This document shows, one piece after another, positions 7,941 through 10,701 of a stretch of DNA of 10,701 nt. The DNA comes from Pleurotus ostreatus/Saccharomyces cerevisiae fusant (taxonomy: Eukaryota; Opisthokonta). The notes under the pieces were generated by a model. The model was not told the origin of the DNA. It did no database searches and saw only the letters and a program-made list of their open reading frames with translations. The position numbers and the translations under genes were made by a program. Within the stretch, counting starts at the first letter, position 1. The number at the start of each line of letters is the position of its first letter. The stretch spans positions 1 through 10,701 of the forward strand of contig JAMQCK010001214.1 in the NCBI GenBank assembly GCA_024196135.1. The letters are read 5' to 3'.

Positions 7941-8263
7941 CTACGCGAGGGCCTGATTCCGTAGATCATGCAGGCGCTCAATTTCAGTCTCAACACCGAT
8001 ATTTGAGAGTATATCGCGTCCAATACTTCGTGAATCAGCCGAAACTCGCTCAGTGATGGTACGAAGCCGTTGCGCTGCAGGTCGATGTTGGCTGCCGAAG
8101 CCGCCCGCTTGAGAGGGTCTTCCGCGCACATGCAGAGCTGTAAAGATAATTTTTGGTGAGTTATGTGACATCGTAAAGATGCTGCACACACCCACTCTGC
8201 AAGACGCGCACGCCACGGTGAAATGCACAAGCAGAATAGCCTTGGCAAGTCTGACACCAGCAA
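7941..8263 (-). pseudogene. Minus-strand coding-like segment, possibly a decayed gene
   Basis: On the minus strand, removing a 54-nt intron-like piece (donor GTGTGT, ATAACTCAC branch-like string, acceptor TTTACAG; about 8207 down to 8143) leaves a continuous frame reading ISPWRARLAEW, then CAEDPLKRAASAANIDLQRN and LSEFRLIHEVLDAIYSQ. A second minus frame over the same bases reads RLRTITERVSADSRS, IGRDILSNIGVETEIERLHD and LRNQALA before TAG at 7941. The latter recalls the E-I-x-R-L-x-x-L-R-N heptads found before many basidiomycete F-box-like domains, but no F-box follows. Two competing frames and no clear start suggest a remnant or a chance frame. Confidence 0.22.
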
Positions 8264-8821
8264 CCGAAGAAACGACGAGTATGCTGAAACGCAGATCCCT
8301 CAGCGGCGACGTCGTATTCGACAATGACTATTCGTTGCAAATCTGTATATAAACTTGTCGAAATCGACTCCAGGGAAGCGCGCCGAGAAAGGAAGGTGAT
8401 GGCAGGAAACAAGCGCCGAACCTTGATCCCGATCGGGAACAAAGGAAAGGCCACGTGCACGGAACCAAACTGCTTTGTTCGGAACCATCAACGCGCTGGT
8501 CTCGCTGGTAGGCCACCGCCTCGCGCCTGCGGCGAGGCTACTTCGCTTACAGTGATATCGCCTATCGTTGATCACGGTGCACGAAGTCAGACTATGGAAC
8601 CAAAGACTTGTCTGCAAGCGGTCGTCAAGCTGCGCGTCTGTTTCTCTTTGACGCAGTGCGGTATGACTGGCGCCATTGATGTTCCGATCATGATTCAGGG
8701 CCACTGTTTATGGCCATGTCACTCGGCACATAAGTAGCGGCCTTACATAGCTCTCACACTCATTGCCTGTCCCCCTTGCATCGGCCGCTTCGTGAGGACG
8801 ATTTCCCGTCGAGCCTTTGCA
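8264..8821 (+). promoter_or_regulatory. Promoter region of the SET-domain gene
   Basis: No convincing gene. Elements seen are TATATAAA at 8346-8353, a 12-base perfect palindrome TCCCGATCGGGA at 8427-8438, a CACGTG E-box at 8452-8457, a hairpin with arms GCCTCGC (8518-8524) and GCGAGGC (8532-8538), and GGAAC repeats at 8436, 8461, 8481 and 8596, two of them extended to GGAACCAAA. A C/T-rich stretch (about 8752-8776) lies 45-70 nt before the ATG and probably marks transcription start. Confidence 0.45.
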
Positions 8822-10085
8822 ATGCTCGAGGCGAGCGAGTCGCACGGTAAGCATGCACGAATCCATTCAGATAACGTCTCACATCTCCAAGAACCAGGTG
8901 AGCGGGAAGACGCTGACCGCACGCCGACTGTATCAGGGAAAGACATCGATGTCCGGCAAAAGGATACCGACTGCTTCGTCGTCTACACCACAATCGCCAC
9001 TGCCGGCGCCTCAGAGGATTGTGTCACCGAGGCTATGCTCGACATCGAAACTCGGGACGCCCTCTTTTCCCAACCCGGTTTCCCCGAACCTCTGACCCGC
9101 CAGCGCGCTCCAGCCTATCACATTGGACCAGCCGGCGACAAAGGGCTGGGTATGTTTGCCACTCGCCGTCTGCACACGGGGACCCTCATCGTCAATGAGC
9201 GCCCCTTGACTTTTCAGCCCTCACGCAGGACAGTGCGCGATACTTGCGACCAGCCAAGCTGCCACAACGCTCCCGCTAAATTTGTCAAATATACCAGGGC
9301 CGAGCAAGAAGGGCACCTGGAAGTCATGCTTAGCCGCATGACCCAAAAGAGGCGCGAGACATTCTTCTCGCTCAAGGACTCTCGGAGCGCAAATCGAGCC
9401 GGCTGCGGTCCTCTGCTCGGGCGTTCGCGCACCAACGCGTGGGCCATCTATCAAAATCAGTTGGCGGGCCCATCTGGCGAAGACGGCTACTACTCGGCTA
9501 CATTTGATGCGCTCTCGCGCATGAACAACAGGTGCGTGGGCTATTATATGCATGTATTCTTGCATGTACTAATCAAACGCATACTTTAGCTGTCGCCCCA
9601 ACGCCTTGTTCTCCTGGGACACGCGCACCTTCTCTGGGTCCTTGCGCGCCGTGCGCGACATAGCACCCGGCGAAGAGATCACTGTCGCGTACTGCGGCGA
9701 TATCGAAATTCCCCTCAATGAGCGCAAAGCTTTCCTCGCCTCATACGGATTCGAATGCACCTGCCCCGCGTGCAGCGCCGGGGATGTTGCAGACGAGCGC
9801 TGTGCCCAGATTCTCTCCGCCTATGAGGACTTGCCGGACCCGCTCGCGGCGTGCAGCCTCGTCGAATTCGAGCATCGCTATGTCATACAGCGCATGGAGG
9901 AGGAAGGGCTCGAGAACCTGACCGCGTACTACAGGGCGCACCTTCATCTGACGGCGCACTACAGGTTCGTGCGGAATGTGGAGAAGGCGATGGATTACCA
10001 GGAAAAGCTGAATGCGCTTTCTTGGGCGCATGATGGTAAGCCATTTGTGGCCTCGGAGTGCGAGGTTTCTTGGCCGAGACTGTAG
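8822..10085 (+). CDS. SET-domain protein, probable SMYD/SET5-like lysine methyltransferase (3 exons, about 384 aa)
   Basis: Model exons are 8822-8846, 8898-9531 and 9590-10085. SET-domain enzymes transfer a methyl group from S-adenosylmethionine to protein lysines. The domain begins at about 82 (YHIGPAGDKGLGMFATR; G91-x-G93 is the cofactor-binding GxG), and the SET core reads MNNSCRPNA (217-225, the usual NHSCxPN) and GEEITVAYCGD (247-257). Post-SET cysteines C276, C278 and C281 (CTCPAC) should bind zinc with C221. The insert between the SET halves holds GPLLGRSRTN and has only C125 and C130, so no MYND finger. The C-terminal helices (EEEGLENLTAYYRAHLHLTA) match the helical tail of this family. 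Residues 1-50 are variable, then DCFVVYTT begins the conserved part. Intron 2 (58 nt, ACTAAT branch) splits the NNSC motif. Intron 1 (51 nt) is in frame and could be retained, giving 401 aa. A GTAAGC at 10036 could give a different C-terminus. Substrate unknown; nuclear or cytosolic. Confidence 0.87.
8847..8897 (+). other. 51-nt in-frame intron near the start of the SET gene
   Basis: GTAAGC donor, TCTCAC branch-like string and CCAG acceptor in a 51-nt span, matching the size of other introns here. Because 51 is a multiple of three and the span has no in-frame stop, both spliced and unspliced mRNAs can be translated. Splicing gives MLEASESHGEREDADRT at the N-terminus; retention inserts 17 residues. 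Confidence 0.6.
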
Positions 10086-10446
10086 TAGTATAGTCCGAAT
10101 CGTCAGAGCCATATTTATTACCCGTAATTTAACCATTTCGTATGATGGGCATGCATGTAAGCGCGTCCGCAGTCAATGAGGAAACTTGAACATTGATCAT
10201 ATGACCGTGGAACCGGCGGCCACGCGTGCGTCACGAAGCTCGCGCCAGTCGGATTCCTGCTTGAGCCCGTCGCTCTGATACCTTGCATAGCTAGTAAGTG
10301 CGTGGGTTCAGTATTGCATTGAATCATCATTGACCGTAAGTTCCACAGCATCGCATGTACAGATGCGCGTGGACCTTCTCGAGCAGGTCGACTTTGAGCG
10401 TAGCCCGGATGCAGTCCTTTACGTCTGCTAGTGCCCCTCGCCGAAA
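10086..10446. other. Intergenic region between the SET gene and the right-edge gene
   Basis: About 360 bases with no supported gene. AT-rich sequence at about 10107-10140 fits the 3' UTR of the SET gene. A short frame at 10363-10428 (MRVDLLEQVDFERSPDAV and on) shares a 13-base identity with the start of the right-edge gene. Confidence 0.3.
10375..10387 (+). repeat. 13-base direct repeat CTTCTCGAGCAGG, copy 1
   Basis: CTTCTCGAGCAGG occurs at 10375-10387 and again at 10688-10700. In both places it lies shortly after an ATG (10363 and 10673) and encodes LLEQ, giving MRVDLLEQ and MHAKELLEQ. This may be a local duplication or chance. Confidence 0.4.
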
Positions 10447-10701
10447 ATGATAGACATAACTATGACGCAGATGCAGTCTGTCTCGATGCTAGACGGTTGG
10501 GATGTGACCACAAGTTGGCACATGCACGGTATGTCACGCAGTAGACACCTTTTCGGGCCTCAAGGCTACGCTCATCAGGCTGGCCTTTGTTCTCTCCCAC
10601 CAAGTGCGTACGTCTCTCGCGGCTTTATCTCTTACTTTTGAACTAATTGCTGGTCCATAATCCAGAGCGACCATGCACGCCAAGGAACTTCTCGAGCAGG
10701 C
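10447..10701 (+). CDS. 5' part of an unidentified spliced gene, runs off the right edge (partial)
   Basis: Proposed exons are 10447-10528, 10579-10603 and 10666-10701 (edge). Introns are 50 nt (GTATGT...ATCAG) and 62 nt (GTGCGT, ACTAAT branch, CCAG). All phases join without a stop: MIDITMTQMQSVSMLDGWDV and on, then GWPLFSPTK, then ATMHAKELLEQA at the edge. An equally reasonable start is the ATG at 10673 (A at -3), which would make the two introns part of the leader; the C/T-rich stretch at 10590-10600 supports transcription starting there. Only 48 residues or fewer are visible, so no product can be named. Confidence 0.45.

Noticed and set aside
732..8457. CACGTG E-boxes at 732, 5722 and 8452, each upstream of a gene
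   Set aside because: About two to three copies of a given 6-mer are expected by chance in this length, so a shared regulon is not supported by this alone.
8817..9095. Ser/Pro-rich 92-codon frame at the start of the SET gene
   Set aside because: It cannot join the SET domain, while the overlapping frame leads into DCFVVYTT and the SET domain without interruption.
1..10701. Search for RNA genes, CRISPR arrays, transposons or a clustered pathway
   Set aside because: No tRNA cloverleaf, rRNA, regularly spaced repeat array, transposase, reverse transcriptase or long terminal repeat was recognised, and the genes do not suggest a shared pathway.

Overview
The window looks like nuclear DNA of a GC-rich filamentous fungus, most likely a basidiomycete of the Agaricomycetes type. 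The genes carry several short introns (48-62 nt, one of 147 nt) with GTGCGT/GTACGT/GTGAGT/GTAAGC-type donors and CTNAC/CTAAC-like branch sites. Coding exons have strong C/G third positions. Pyrimidine-rich stretches lie just upstream of several starts. The taxonomic call rests on gene structure and protein character, not on a database match.

Layout from left to right. (1) The left edge (1-272, minus strand) may hold the 5' end of a gene whose N-terminus resembles a mitochondrial presequence. (2) After a ~980-bp region that would be a divergent promoter comes a four-exon Zn2Cys6 zinc-cluster transcription factor (1252-2582, plus). (3) A gene-poor stretch (2583-4151) starts with a G-rich tract and holds one short locus near 3196-3693 with coding-like frames on both strands that I could not resolve. 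(4) A three-exon gene (4152-5457, plus) encodes a lysine-rich, probably membrane-anchored protein with a C-terminal coiled coil and two copies of a W-x-x-V-x-S-R-x-x-K motif. (5) A 760-bp intergenic region carries overlapping inverted repeats and a likely 5'-UTR intron. It leads to an unrecognised, low-complexity protein gene (6219-7921, plus), probably two exons joined by an intron with a weak donor. (6) A minus-strand coding-like remnant (about 7941-8263) and a promoter region with a palindrome, an E-box and repeated GGAAC elements come next. (7) A SET-domain protein, probably a SAM-dependent lysine methyltransferase of the SMYD/SET5-like fungal type, follows (8822-10085, plus). (8) The right edge (10447-10701) contains the spliced 5' part of another gene running out of the window.

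The genes do not form an evident pathway or cluster. There are two regulatory-type genes (zinc-cluster factor, SET protein) and two orphan-like genes, all with independent promoters as expected for fungal chromosomes. I found no rRNA, tRNA, CRISPR array, transposase, reverse transcriptase or phage/plasmid feature. The points most worth a second look are the orphan gene with its repeat of donor-like sites, the duplicated W/V/SR motif, the 31-nt microexon in the zinc cluster, the in-frame 51-nt intron in the SET gene, and its NNSC variant of the SET signature. All splice models are manual and need transcript data.
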